Part shown: positions 19,249 to 29,600 of the stretch, one piece after another | How the letters are laid out: each line of letters begins with the position of its first letter | How positions within the stretch are numbered: position 1 is the stretch's first letter | Origin: Arenibacter nanhaiticus | Lineage (GTDB): Bacteria; Bacteroidota; Bacteroidia; Flavobacteriales; Flavobacteriaceae | NCBI RefSeq assembly: GCF_900141935.1 | Contig: NZ_FQYX01000019.1 | Location: 19,289 to 83,288 of the forward strand | Direction: 5' to 3' | DNA length: 64,000 bases | Position numbers and translations under genes: made by a program | The notes under the pieces: model-generated | The model's input: the letters and a program-made list of their open reading frames with translations, nothing else | Told to the model about the DNA's origin: nothing | The model's database searches: none

Positions 19249-22200
19249 TTATAATTGCATAAAGTCCTCTGCTAAAATTTTTCTCAGGTATACTACCAGC
19301 TCTTCGGCATTTTCCTTGGTAAAAACTATCGGTGGCTTAATTTTCAGCACGTTGTGATCGGGACCATCGGTACTCATTAAAATACCGTGGTCTTTCATAC
19401 GGTTGGCCAAATAATCGGTCTGTTCTCCCAAGGGTTCCATATTGGCAGTCACCAATTCGATCCCCAGGAACAACCCTTGCCCACGTACATCTCCTATAAT
19501 GGGGAATTCTGCCGCCAATTGGCGCAGTTCTTCTTTTAAAAATTCGCCCACCTTAAGGGCGTTCTCTTGTAGCTTTTCGCGTTTTACCACCCGTAGTACT
19601 GCTGCCCCTATGGCACAGGACACCGGATTGCCCCCAAAAGTGTTAAAATATTCCATTCCGTTGGCAAATTTTTCGGCCACTTCCGGAGTACATGCTACTG
19701 CTGCCAGCGGATGTCCATTGCCCAAAGGCTTCCCTATGGTCACAATATCGGGGATGACATTATGTAATTGAAAGCCCCAAAAGGTTTTCCCCATACGGCC
19801 ACAACCTACCTGTACCTCATCGGAAATACAAAGCCCCCCTGCTTCCCGTACGATCTGGTAGGCTTGGTTTAAAAATCCTTCCGGCAATTCTATCTGTCCG
19901 CCGCAGCTAATTATGGGTTCTATAATAAAGGCACCGACATTCCGGCCTTTAGCCTGAATTTTTTCGAGTTGTTTTTTCACTTCCCCGGCATATTTATCTG
20001 CGGTATGATCGCCTCTGTATTTTCCTCTAAAGGCATCGGGAAGCGGAAAAATATGGGTGTGTTCCGGGGCGCCCTGTCCTCCTTTCCCATCGAACTTATA
20101 GGAGCTGATATCGATGCACATATTGGAATTGCCATGGTAGCCCACTTCAGAGGCGATAATATCGCGCTCTCCCGTTGCCGCCTTCACCATTCGTATGGCC
20201 AATTCATTGGCCTCACTGCCCGAATTCACAAAATGGAGCACGCTCAATTCTGGGGGCAGGGTTTCTAAGAGCTCCTTGGCCAATTCGTTAATATTTTCGT
20301 GCAAATAGCGACTGTTGGTATTGATCAGGGCCATCTGCTCCTGCCCTGCCGTTACCACTGCCGGGTGTTCGTGGCCCACATGGGCCACATTATTGACGGT
20401 ATCCAGATACTTTCTCCCATACTGGTCCATCAGGTATTGCCCAGCCCCACGCACCATTTTTATGGGCACTTTGTACTGAAGGCTTAAACTTTTACCCAAA
20501 TGTTTCTTTCTATAAGCGATAATATCGTCATTGGAGAGGCTCGTGTCTTCTGCCAAGGCCTTGGATTGGAACAATAGGTTAGGATCTGGACAAATACTTG
20601 CCCAAACGGCACGTTGGTTAAAATAGGCTACTCCCGGATAATCATCGGTAAAATCAAAGAGAGAAAGCATCAGTTGAAAATGAAGGTGCGGCACCCAATT
20701 TCCGTTTTCGGACGCATTCCCCAATGTGCCTATAAGCTCGCCCGCCTTTAGGTGGGAGCCCATTGTATGTCGGGTAGCAGTAGCTACCGACAAATGTCCG
20801 TATAGCGAGTAAAACTCCAATGCTCCCTCTTGGTGTTTTAAAATCACCATGCCACCGTATTCCTTATCGCCGGCATTGTTTACGGCACATACCACTTCCC
20901 CATCGAACAAGGCGTGTACAGGGGTTTCTGCAGGCAACCAAAAATCGACCCCTAAGTGGATAGACCTGCTTTCGCGGCCTTTGTTCCCTATTTTATCATA
21001 GGAAGAAGTCGTGTATATAGGACGAGGTTCCAAATACCCTCCAGCCAATATTTTGGTAGGGTGTTCCCCCTGTAATTTGTTGATTTTGTATTGAAAATAA
21101 TCCAGATCGTTAAAATCCTTTTCATGGCCCATCCAGGTACTGGAAACACTGAGGTCTACCCCATGGATTTCGTTGGCTCCGATACTAGGAAAGAGTTGTT
21201 CTAGAGAAAAAACATTCTTTTTGGTCCATTGGGAAAATTGTTCTTCTTTGGGGTGGGCGCTATACCCACAGGCCTCCCTAAAACTATAATGGGCAAAATC
21301 GGCATTGATACGGCGCCATTTTTTTAGTACTTCCCAAGCCGGTTTTTCACTGATAAGCAGGTAGGTATTATCTGGTTCTTCTATTTTATTGATGGCCGAT
21401 TTGGTCACCGAAATCACCAATCGCATGGCAATGGCCATATATAAATACTCCAGTTCGCCTTCTTCTAGGGCAAATTCCCGGTGGTAACCCTGTACGATAG
21501 GCAAGGCTGCTTCCAAAGGGTCGTTGTGGTGCATGATGGTATAGGCGCAGGCAACAGCGAGGTCGTTGATGATCTGGGTGTATACGGCATCGCCAAAATC
21601 GATGGCCGAAACCACCTTGGGGGCAAGCAGCTCTTCGGACACAATAACGTTATTGTCATTGGCGTCGTTATGTACTACGGCCTTCCTCAATTGGGAATAG
21701 CTGGGTTGTGCCTTTAAAAACAGCTCCTGATAATAGGAAACAATCTCTTTTTCCTTTCCCTCAAAAAGATGGAGATGCCCAGTAGTCCAATGCCCTTGGG
21801 CCACGTCCCAAACGAATTCGCGATGGGCCTCGGGATGGTCAAAACCCTGCAAGGCTTGGGTAAGCCTGCCGCAATGTTCTCCTAGGCTATAGCGCAAATC
21901 GTCCAATTGCGGATTTACGCCGCTCCAAACCCGTCCCGAAATCCAGGACAATAGGCGTACTTTCCGCAATTGGCCATAATCGTCCTTAATTTCTGAAATG
22001 GGGTTCCCTTCCATATCGGTAATGACCCTAGGAGAAATTATATCCTTTCCATGTTTAGCGGCGTATTGTAATAATTGCTGCTGAAAATCCAGATAATTTT
22101 CATCTTCCCCAGGGCGCGATACTTTAAGAATATAGGCCGTTCCCTCCTTGGAATCGATCTTAAAATTAAAATCTATTTCCCCAGGAAGGGGTTTTGCCTT

Positions 22201-22284
22201 CCCTTGTATATTAAAAACTTCCAAGGCTATTTCTTGGGCCTTTTCTGTGGTTATGAGTAAATTGCTATAGTTCATTAAACACAT
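19249..22284 (-). CDS. Three-domain fusion: APH-type kinase, M23 peptidase-like domain, class-III aminotransferase-fold phospho-lyase
   Basis: 1011 aa without a signal peptide. Residues ~1-345 are an aminoglycoside-phosphotransferase-fold small-molecule kinase: [11 protein letters not shown] with catalytic Asp207, and AIDFGDA with Asp229. Residues ~405-570 are a LytM/M23 domain with the zinc set His443/Asp447 ([20 protein letters not shown]) and VPHLHF (His533/His535). Residues ~590-1011 are a class-III PLP enzyme: [24 protein letters not shown] with Asp822, and the PLP lysine Lys852 in TIGKPLGNG. The PLP domain resembles the ethanolamine-phosphate and phosphohydroxylysine phospho-lyases, so the kinase may phosphorylate an amino-alcohol or hydroxy-amino acid that the lyase then breaks down (inference). 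The upstream GH63-like gene is 29 bp away, probably one operon. Confidence 0.9.
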   Translation of the reverse strand: MCLMNYSNLLITTEKAQEIALEVFNIQGKAKPLPGEIDFNFKIDSKEGTAYILKVSRPGEDENYLDFQQQLLQYAAKHGKDIISPRVITDMEGNPISEIKDDYGQLRKVRLLSWISGRVWSGVNPQLDDLRYSLGEHCGRLTQALQGFDHPEAHREFVWDVAQGHWTTGHLHLFEGKEKEIVSYYQELFLKAQPSYSQLRKAVVHNDANDNNVIVSEELLAPKVVSAIDFGDAVYTQIINDLAVACAYTIMHHNDPLEAALPIVQGYHREFALEEGELEYLYMAIAMRLVISVTKSAINKIEEPDNTYLLISEKPAWEVLKKWRRINADFAHYSFREACGYSAHPKEEQFSQWTKKNVFSLEQLFPSIGANEIHGVDLSVSSTWMGHEKDFNDLDYFQYKINKLQGEHPTKILAGGYLEPRPIYTTSSYDKIGNKGRESRSIHLGVDFWLPAETPVHALFDGEVVCAVNNAGDKEYGGMVILKHQEGALEFYSLYGHLSVATATRHTMGSHLKAGELIGTLGNASENGNWVPHLHFQLMLSLFDFTDDYPGVAYFNQRAVWASICPDPNLLFQSKALAEDTSLSNDDIIAYRKKHLGKSLSLQYKVPIKMVRGAGQYLMDQYGRKYLDTVNNVAHVGHEHPAVVTAGQEQMALINTNSRYLHENINELAKELLETLPPELSVLHFVNSGSEANELAIRMVKAATGERDIIASEVGYHGNSNMCIDISSYKFDGKGGQGAPEHTHIFPLPDAFRGKYRGDHTADKYAGEVKKQLEKIQAKGRNVGAFIIEPIISCGGQIELPEGFLNQAYQIVREAGGLCISDEVQVGCGRMGKTFWGFQLHNVIPDIVTIGKPLGNGHPLAAVACTPEVAEKFANGMEYFNTFGGNPVSCAIGAAVLRVVKREKLQENALKVGEFLKEELRQLAAEFPIIGDVRGQGLFLGIELVTANMEPLGEQTDYLANRMKDHGILMSTDGPDHNVLKIKPPIVFTKENAEELVVYLRKILAEDFMQL

Positions 22285-22313
22285 TTTTTTATTGGTAATC
22301 TACTTTTCTGTCC

Positions 22314-24362
22314 CTATTCTTTGGTAAGCATCATTATCAGGTGGGCAGCGCTCCAGCTAAAGTTTTTAGCATACAAGCCCTCGCCGCTTAGAGGGTGATA
22401 ATTCTCGCGAATAGACGCTCCTTTTCCCAGCACTCCCTGTGCCCCCTCCAAAAGTTGTATGGTGGCCTTGTCGGCCTCTTGGTCAAAGCCATAATTTCGC
22501 AAGCCCTTAATTCCAAAATAAGCCTGGTCCAACCAATTTGGTCCTCTCCAGTAGCCATTCATAGGATCAAACTTAGGATGGTCCTTGGCCATGGTCTGGA
22601 AGGGCACCCTGGTATAAAATTTATTGGGGTCCATCATTTTTTTCCTAATTGTGGCAGCCTGTTCTTGCGTTGCGGCATTGGCCCATAAAGCCGTCCATCC
22701 TTCGCTTCCTGCTCCTTTAACAAAGGTAGTCCCTTCTAAATTGGTATCATAAAACCACCCGTCTTCGGCATCGTAAAATTGGGTCTGCAATTTATCTTTT
22801 AAAACGGCGGCCTCCTTGGTCAAGGCTTGCATCGTTTCTGTCTCTCCCAAGGTCTTTGCCATATTGGCCAAGTATAATTTTTCGGCGTACAAATAGGCGT
22901 TTAAATCTACGCTTTCCTGATTTAAAGAATAAGCTCCATCCGAATTTTTTAGGATTTCAGAATCGTCAAAACGAATGGCATTGTCCATACCGCTTTCCCA
23001 TTTTGCGGCCAATACGGTACCGTCCGTAGAGCCATATTCGCAAAGGCCGTCCCCATCATGGTCGCGTTTCGCGTACCACCATTGGTGATATTTTAAAAGT
23101 TTGGGGTACATTTCCTTTAAAAAAGGCATGTCCATATCTTTTTCCAATACCTTGGCTACCGCCCATGCCGCCAAAGGGGGCTTGGTATCCCGGTAATTAT
23201 GGGGCTCTATGGTGGTATCCCTATAAATGCAATCTACAATAAAACCGTCTTCACTTTGAAAATCGAACATGGCCCTGATCTGATCTTTTGCCAATTTACT
23301 GTCGTATCCAGATAGGCCCACCGCATGTTTCCATGAGTCCCAAGACCAAAAGCCGTGAAACCATTCGTAATGATAACTTGGAAACACCCCCTGATGTTTT
23401 AATTCCCCCGCAGGGATCCGCCAGTTATTTTGTAGTGTCAATTGCGCTTTGGCCAACACCTCTGCGTATTTTGGCGCTTTAAAAACATCCCTGCTCTCTT
23501 GTATTAGGGCGGTAAGCATGTTTTCTTTTTCGGCTTTTCTCACTTCCAACACCGAATCAAAGTTTATGTTGTTCAAGAAGGCCTTTTCCTTTTCCCAAGA
23601 GTATTCGGGAAAAATAAATGTCTGGGCCATTAGGTACTGTTTGCTATCATCCGGATTTAAAAAGCCGGTTTCATTGTCAATGGTATAGCTACTGCTATCG
23701 GTAACAAATACATTTCCTTCTTCATTGATCACTTGTAAATACCCGATAGCCTTGCTATGAACGCTATTAAATTTCACCCCCCTATCTTCCTTGGCAGCTG
23801 TGATGCCCACCTCAAATAAATCGCCCTTAAATTGAGAGTTGATGGCAAATCCACGTTTTGCGATATTGGTGATGGTCGTACGCTGTAAAGCCGTATGCCC
23901 ACTTATAAAAACCAATTCCTGACGAATCCTGATCGAATCGTTTTCAAAAATTTGCTCCATATGACTGGCAAAGGAGTTTTGCGACTTTAGGTCCTTTTCC
24001 CAATCTATTAAAGGGGCTTCGGAGGCCTCGCTGCTCACCTCCATTTCGGCCAGGGACTTGCTTATCCACTGCCCGTTTTTCTGGGTCATTAAAAAGGGAC
24101 CGGCAAATCCGCCAATACCCCCAGGAGAATCGGGAAAACTATAGGCAAACCAAGCCCCCTGATCAGAAAACATCAGCATATCCCTATCGTCAAAACTTTT
24201 GGGAGTACCTTTGTAGTTTAATATATCGGAAGAATAAATAAGATTTTTAGGGACAGTAGGTTTCTCTCCTTTAGTTGTAGGTTTTTGTCGACAGCTTGCA
24301 AGCAGCAATACTATTAGAAAATAAGATAATACAGGATATTTTGTGTCCATGAGATCATACAT
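22314..24362 (-). CDS. GH63-like (trehalase-clan) exo-glucosidase, lipoprotein
   Basis: (alpha/alpha)6-barrel glycosidase of 682 aa. Lipoprotein leader ends in LLLASC (Cys24). An N-terminal beta-sandwich (about 40-280) precedes the helical barrel, marked by WFHGFWSWDSWKHAVGL (334-350), KRDHDGDGLCEYGSTDG, KWESGMDN with candidate catalytic Asp460, NGYWRGPNWLDQAYFG and RENYHPLSGEG with candidate Glu653. These are hallmarks of the GH63/YgjK-like group, which cleaves alpha-glucosides or mannosyl/glucosyl-glycerate-type compounds. First gene of a minus-strand pair or trio, divergent from the ECF sigma gene with 249 bp between starts. ATG at codon 5 (MDTKYPV) is a possible alternative start. Confidence 0.85.
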   Translation of the reverse strand: MYDLMDTKYPVLSYFLIVLLLASCRQKPTTKGEKPTVPKNLIYSSDILNYKGTPKSFDDRDMLMFSDQGAWFAYSFPDSPGGIGGFAGPFLMTQKNGQWISKSLAEMEVSSEASEAPLIDWEKDLKSQNSFASHMEQIFENDSIRIRQELVFISGHTALQRTTITNIAKRGFAINSQFKGDLFEVGITAAKEDRGVKFNSVHSKAIGYLQVINEEGNVFVTDSSSYTIDNETGFLNPDDSKQYLMAQTFIFPEYSWEKEKAFLNNINFDSVLEVRKAEKENMLTALIQESRDVFKAPKYAEVLAKAQLTLQNNWRIPAGELKHQGVFPSYHYEWFHGFWSWDSWKHAVGLSGYDSKLAKDQIRAMFDFQSEDGFIVDCIYRDTTIEPHNYRDTKPPLAAWAVAKVLEKDMDMPFLKEMYPKLLKYHQWWYAKRDHDGDGLCEYGSTDGTVLAAKWESGMDNAIRFDDSEILKNSDGAYSLNQESVDLNAYLYAEKLYLANMAKTLGETETMQALTKEAAVLKDKLQTQFYDAEDGWFYDTNLEGTTFVKGAGSEGWTALWANAATQEQAATIRKKMMDPNKFYTRVPFQTMAKDHPKFDPMNGYWRGPNWLDQAYFGIKGLRNYGFDQEADKATIQLLEGAQGVLGKGASIRENYHPLSGEGLYAKNFSWSAAHLIMMLTKE

Positions 24363-24590
24363 TTAGTGCCAGGACTCTTCGAGACAGGCTTTTATTTTAT
24401 ATAAGTTCTTTCGTAAAACAGAAGGAAAAAGCAATCGAGGAAATTTGAACTGCTCTATTTTTTTTGGACATGGCCAAATTACAAAAAAAAATGAATTAGA
24501 CTATTTTTTAACATCTTTTGCGCACTTTTCTATGTCTTTAGAATAAACACCTCCTCTATAAAAGCAGTCCTATAGTTCATATCTTTTGTT

Positions 24591-24598
24591 TAGATTTG
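24591..24598 (+). promoter_or_regulatory. Possible -7 box of the sigma-factor gene
   Basis: TAGATTTG fits TAnnTTTG and lies 13 bp before the TTG start of the sigma gene, which would leave a leader of only a few bases. No good TTTG -33 partner is visible. Confidence 0.3.
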
Positions 24599-24611
24599 TC
24601 TAAATCAATAA

Positions 24612-25181
24612 TTGCCATTGGACGATAATACCATCTTAAGAGAAATACAAAAACAAAATAGATTTGTATATAAAAATCTTTTTGAAGACCTCTATGAAGG
24701 ATTGGTCCATTATGCCTATGGATATCTTTACGACCGCAATTCTAGCGAAGATATCGTTCAAGAAACATTTATCTTCCTATGGGAAAAGTCCGATACTATT
24801 ATTCTAAAAACATCTTTAAAAGGGTATTTGTTTGCCATGGTCCGCAATAAAAGCCTTAACTTTTTAAAGACCGTAAAAATTACCGACAACGAAAGTATTT
24901 TAGAAATACAAGCGGTGATGGATCAGGAATACGACTTGGAAGCTTTGGACCAAGATGAGAAAAAAATCATCTACCATAAAGTCCTGGACATCGTAGCCTC
25001 TTTACCTCCAAATATGCAAACAATTGTACGGTTACGGTTCATCAGCAATTACAAATATCTAGAGATTGCCGAAGAAATGGGGATCTCTGTCAATACCGTA
25101 AAAACCCAGTTAAAACGCGCCAAAATTAAAATCGGGGAACTACTGGGCCTAATTTTATGGTTTGCTTTACTGCGATCTTAA
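24612..25181 (+). CDS. ECF-type RNA polymerase sigma factor
   Basis: Sigma-70 family factor of about 189 aa. Region 2 (about 15-90) shows ENLFEDLYEGLVHYAYGYL-like helices and SSEDIVQETFIFLWE; region 4 (about 125-180) has LPPNMQTIVRLRFISNYKYLEIAEEMGISVNTVKTQLKRA, the promoter-reading HTH. It is followed by a FecR gene and an STN-bearing SusC, so it should transcribe the outer-membrane pair when the receptor senses substrate. No ATG lies near the start; TTG at 24612 (or TTG at 24618) is the only sensible initiator, so poor initiation may keep its level low. The C-terminal LGLILWFALLRS is slightly longer than usual. Confidence 0.9.
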   Translation: MPLDDNTILREIQKQNRFVYKNLFEDLYEGLVHYAYGYLYDRNSSEDIVQETFIFLWEKSDTIILKTSLKGYLFAMVRNKSLNFLKTVKITDNESILEIQAVMDQEYDLEALDQDEKKIIYHKVLDIVASLPPNMQTIVRLRFISNYKYLEIAEEMGISVNTVKTQLKRAKIKIGELLGLILWFALLRS

Positions 25182-25384
25182 AAAAAAAAAAATTCGGGTT
25201 TTCAACACCATTCATTTCCTTCCATAGCTTTAAAACAGGGCCTCCGTGTATATTTTATACCAACAAGGGCATAAAATTTATCAATGTAATTTCACAAAAA
25301 AATAAAAATATTTTTATTTCCTGTCACCCATTTCCTGTTTCAAATTGTCTTATTACCAAAACCCCTCTTAATTTATTATCAATA

Positions 25385-26518
25385 ATGGAGTTTAAGCTTA
25401 TCATAAAAAAGATAAATAACACCCTGAACCAGGAAGAAGAACAACGTTTTCAATCTTGGTACCAGGAGTCGGAAAAACACCGGGCCTATTTTTCCCAAGT
25501 CAAGGAAAACTATGGTCAATATCCAGATGGCGTAGACTTTAAAAGAGGATGGGAACAACTTGGAACCGATTACAGCCCAACGGTAAAAACCAGAAGTTTT
25601 TGGAAATATTCTGCCGCAGCTGCCGTCGTACTATTGCTTATTTCCCTAGCTTTTTTTAACAAAAACACCTCCACAACCCCTGCGGAGACCCCTACAGTCA
25701 CCGAAGTTACTCCTGTCATTATAGGTACGGACAAGGCTATATTGACCTTAGATAACGGCGAACAAATTGTGTTGGAAAAGGGAAACTCCTTTAAAGCCCC
25801 AGCGGTAAGCAGTAATGGAGAGGCACTTATTTACAAGGGCCAAAATACTTCCGATAACAATAAAGTGGCATACAATACCGTCACCGTTCCGAGGGGCGGA
25901 CAATTTTTTATTACCCTTTCCGATGGCACCAAGGTTTGGCTTAATTCGGATTCTCAATTGAGATACCCAGTAAACTTTACGGACAATGCCCCCAGAGAGG
26001 TAAGTTTGTTATATGGAGAGGCCTATTTTGAAGTATCTCCGAGTACCGCCCACAACGGAGCACACTTTATGGTGGCTACCAAAACCCAAGAAGTAGAGGT
26101 GCTAGGAACCCAATTTAATATTAGGGCCTATAAAGAAGATACCCACATAGCCACCACCTTGGTAGAAGGAAAGGTTATGGTAAACAATGGCCTTAGTACC
26201 AACAACCTAAAACCAGGACAACAAGCAACCTTAGAAGCCACCACCAATCAGTTCTCGGTTAAGGAAGTGGATGTCAACAACGAAATTTCATGGAAAAACG
26301 GTTTCTTCAGCTTTAAAGAAAAGCCGCTAAAGGAAATATTGCAGGTGCTATCCCGATGGTACGATGTAGACTTTATTATCGAAAACAACGAAGCTGCCAG
26401 GGTTCCTTTCAATGGGGTATTCAATAAAAAACAAGCACTGGAAAACATTCTTTCAATAATAGAAAACACCAATGAAGCAAAATTTAAAACAGTAGGAAAA
26501 ACAATCGTATTACAGTAG
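25385..26518 (+). CDS. FecR-family anti-sigma factor
   Basis: Inner-membrane anti-sigma/sigma-regulator of 377 aa. I place the start at ATG 25385 (MEFKLIIKKINNTLNQEEE); the frame is open 76 codons further upstream, but that part overlaps the sigma gene and is low-complexity. The cytoplasmic N-terminal ~75 residues bind the sigma factor, one membrane helix follows at about 77-95 (YSAAAAVVLLLISLAFF), then the periplasmic FecR domain (about 165-265: VTVPRGGQFFITLSDGTKVWLNSDSQLRYP and VEVLGTQFNIRAY) and a C-terminal STN-like piece (LKEILQVLSRWYDVDFII). The C-terminal part should meet the STN domain of the next gene's product, closing the surface-signalling circuit. Confidence 0.93.
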   Translation: MEFKLIIKKINNTLNQEEEQRFQSWYQESEKHRAYFSQVKENYGQYPDGVDFKRGWEQLGTDYSPTVKTRSFWKYSAAAAVVLLLISLAFFNKNTSTTPAETPTVTEVTPVIIGTDKAILTLDNGEQIVLEKGNSFKAPAVSSNGEALIYKGQNTSDNNKVAYNTVTVPRGGQFFITLSDGTKVWLNSDSQLRYPVNFTDNAPREVSLLYGEAYFEVSPSTAHNGAHFMVATKTQEVEVLGTQFNIRAYKEDTHIATTLVEGKVMVNNGLSTNNLKPGQQATLEATTNQFSVKEVDVNNEISWKNGFFSFKEKPLKEILQVLSRWYDVDFIIENNEAARVPFNGVFNKKQALENILSIIENTNEAKFKTVGKTIVLQ

Positions 26519-26532
26519 AAATTTAAAAAAAA

Positions 26533-26580
26533 GGGGAACAGCGTTTAAACCTGGACAATTTACTCCGCTATCCCCCCAGG
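26533..26580 (+). promoter_or_regulatory. Structured spacer between fecR and susC (possible pseudoknot)
   Basis: GGGGAACAGCG (26533-26543) can pair with CGCTATCCCC (26566-26575), and CCTGG inside that loop (26550-26554) can pair with CCAGG just after it (26576-26580). The order left1-left2-right1-right2 is that of an H-type pseudoknot. No U run follows, so it is not a simple terminator. It may set expression of the receptor relative to the anti-sigma factor; the role is inferred only. Confidence 0.35.
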
Positions 26581-26620
26581 ATTAATTAATTAAATGTTTA
26601 ACTAACTAACCACCAAATTT

Positions 26621-29600
26621 ATGAAAACTAAATTTAACCAACCCCTTGTTTATGACAAGGGAAAACTCCTAATGACCGTTATGAGGACTTTTATCTTTTT
26701 ATGCTGTATGGCGACCTTCGGATTTAGCCCCAAACCAGTATTCTCACAAAATGAAAAAATCACCATTGATACGGACTCCCATCTTTCCGTAGAACAGGTC
26801 TTTGAACTCATTAAAGATCAGACCGAGCACACTTTTATTTACCGCTCCGATTTATTTGACAAGGCCCCAAAGGTCTTCCTAAAAAAAGGAAAGATCAAGG
26901 CCAATGACTTATTGGAAAGAAGTTTGTCTTTCGGAAATTTCGAAGTCACCTTTACCCAAGACGGGGCTATTCTTTTGGACAAAAAACCACTTGTTCTTAA
27001 AAAAGAAGTAGTACAAAAAACCGTCTCAGGAACGGTATCGGACAACTCCGGCTACCCGTTGCCAGGTGCCTCTGTGACCCTAAAGGACAATCCTACGATA
27101 GGAGTACAAACAGACTTTGATGGGAACTATACTATTGAGGTCACTGATGGACAGACTACTTTGGTATTTAGGTACCTAGGGTTTGTAACCCAAGAGGTGG
27201 TTGTTGGCAACCAAAGCCAAATTAACATTACTATGGTAGAAGACGCACAAAGTTTGGACGAAATAGTAGTGGTAGGATATGGAACGCAAAAGAAAAGCGA
27301 TGTTACCGGTGCTATTAGTACTGTAAAAAGTGAAGAACTGACCAAAGTTGTCAGTACCAACCCAACAGATGCCCTTCAAGGACGTGTTTCTGGGGTTACC
27401 GTTACCCAGTCTTCAGGAAGTCCAGGAGCTGCTTCAGATATTATGATCAGAGGGATTGGTAGTTTTGGAAACAACCAACCATTGTATATCGTCGATGGAG
27501 TACAGGCCGATCCTTATTTTATAGACTCAAACAATATTGCTTCGATAGAAATCTTAAAAGATGCCGCTTCCGGTGCTATTTACGGAACAAGGGCTGCCAA
27601 CGGGGTGGTCATTATCAGCACCAAAAAAGGAAAAAGCGGAAAGCCCAAAGTAGAGATCGGTTCTTCTTTAAGCATGAATACCGTGCGTAAAGAAATGAAA
27701 TTGCTAGACGCCCAAGGCTATGTAGACGTTCACAAACAAATGTACCAGAATGCCGGGGCCTCCTTGCCACAATACTTGGCAAATCCGCCAGCAGTCAATA
27801 CCAATTGGATAGACGAGACCCATAGAGAAGGACTTTTGCACCTACAAAACATAAGGGTTAGCGGAGCTTCGGAATTTGTAGACTATAGCATTAGTGGTAA
27901 CTTTGCCGATGAAACAGGAGTTTTATTAGGTTCGGAATTCACCAAAAAGGGAATCAATGCCAATATCGGTGCCAAAAAGGGCCGCCTTTCCATAAAAACG
28001 AATCTAACCTATAGCGAAACCTATAAGGAAGACTATAAATTTTCGCTAAGGGAAACTTATTTTATTTCCCCTTTAATTCCGGTATTGGACAGTAGTAATG
28101 ATTCTGGATACGGATATAGAACCGGCGATATTCCAGATCACCGTAACCCTGTTGGAGAAGCTAATTATTTAGATGGATATACCAGAATAAAGTATTTCCT
28201 TGGTAGTGTAAACCTTGGCTATGAAATTATAGACGGATTAAACTTCAATTCTAATTTCTCCCTATCCAACTTGGCCAATTACACTTATAATTTCCACCAA
28301 CCCTTTAGAGTAAGGGACGTACAGGACGATCCGCAACGCGAATTTTCCTTTGTTTCTGAATACAACAGCGAGTTTAGAAGGCTTAACCAAGAGTACACCC
28401 TAAATTATCAGGGCGAAATAGGAAAAAATACCTTTCAATTATTGGCCGGTTACCAAAGAATTTCAGAGCCGTTTAAAGAAACCTATGCCCAAGGAGAAGG
28501 ATATAAATTAGATGAGGACAACAACAAAGTTCCCGCCATTATCCTAGACCCTAACTTTAATACCTTGGATGCCTTTAATGACGGTACTTATTCTGCTAGC
28601 GGCACCAATGCAAAATATGCCTTGGTATCTCAATTTGGCCGTGTAAACTACGCCTATGACGGTAAATATTTAGTACAGGCCAGTGTTCGTAGGGACGGTA
28701 GCTCTAAATTTGGTAAAAACAACAAATACGGGGTTTTCCCTTCTTATGCCCTAGGCTGGAAAATTACCGATGAAAGCTTTATGGACGACCAAGAGGTTTT
28801 TAATTTCCTTAAACTTCGCTATAGCTGGGGACAGGCAGGAAACGACAGTGCTTTGGGCTATTATGACTATGTTGCCCTTATTTCTCAAGGTAAGAGTCAA
28901 AACGATGGAGGCTATGTATTTGGAAACCCACAAAATTCTAGTTTGGGAAGTATCGCAAGATCCCTACAGAACGACGACCTGCAGTGGGAAACTAATACTT
29001 CATCGAACTTTGGATTGGATTTTGCCGCATTGGGCAATAAATTAAACGGTGCTATCAACTACTATAACAGTACCACAGAAGACCTATTGATCATTAAGGA
29101 AGTATCGCCTTCGGCAGGAATCAACAATCCGGTTGTAAACGTAGGGGAATTTCAAAACAAGGGAATTGAGTTTGAACTGGGCTACAACAATAAGGACAAC
29201 GCCTTTCAATATTCTATCTTCTCTACCTTTACCACTATTAACAGTGAAGTAACCAAACTAAGCAACGAAAATCAGGTATTATACGGTACCGGACTTTTAT
29301 TTGGATCCGATCACTTTGTGAACCAAACAAGGATCAACCACGAACCAGGAGCTTACTTTTTACCAGTAGCAGACGGTATTTTCCAAAATCAGGCCGAAGT
29401 AGATGCGCATAGCGTTGCAGGCAATTTAATACAGCCCGATGCTGCCCCAGGGGATATCAGATTCATCGACCAAAACGGTGATGGCACCATCAATTCCGAT
29501 GACGAAACCTATCAGGGAACGGCCATTCCTAAGTACGAGTACAGTTTAAACCTATCGGCAAACTACAAAGGGTTCGATGCTAATGTGTTCTTCCAAGGGG

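Noticed and set aside
25157..25384. Upstream extension of the FecR frame
   Set aside because: Overlaps the sigma gene and is Phe/Lys/Ile-rich low-complexity sequence; FecR homology begins at ATG 25385.
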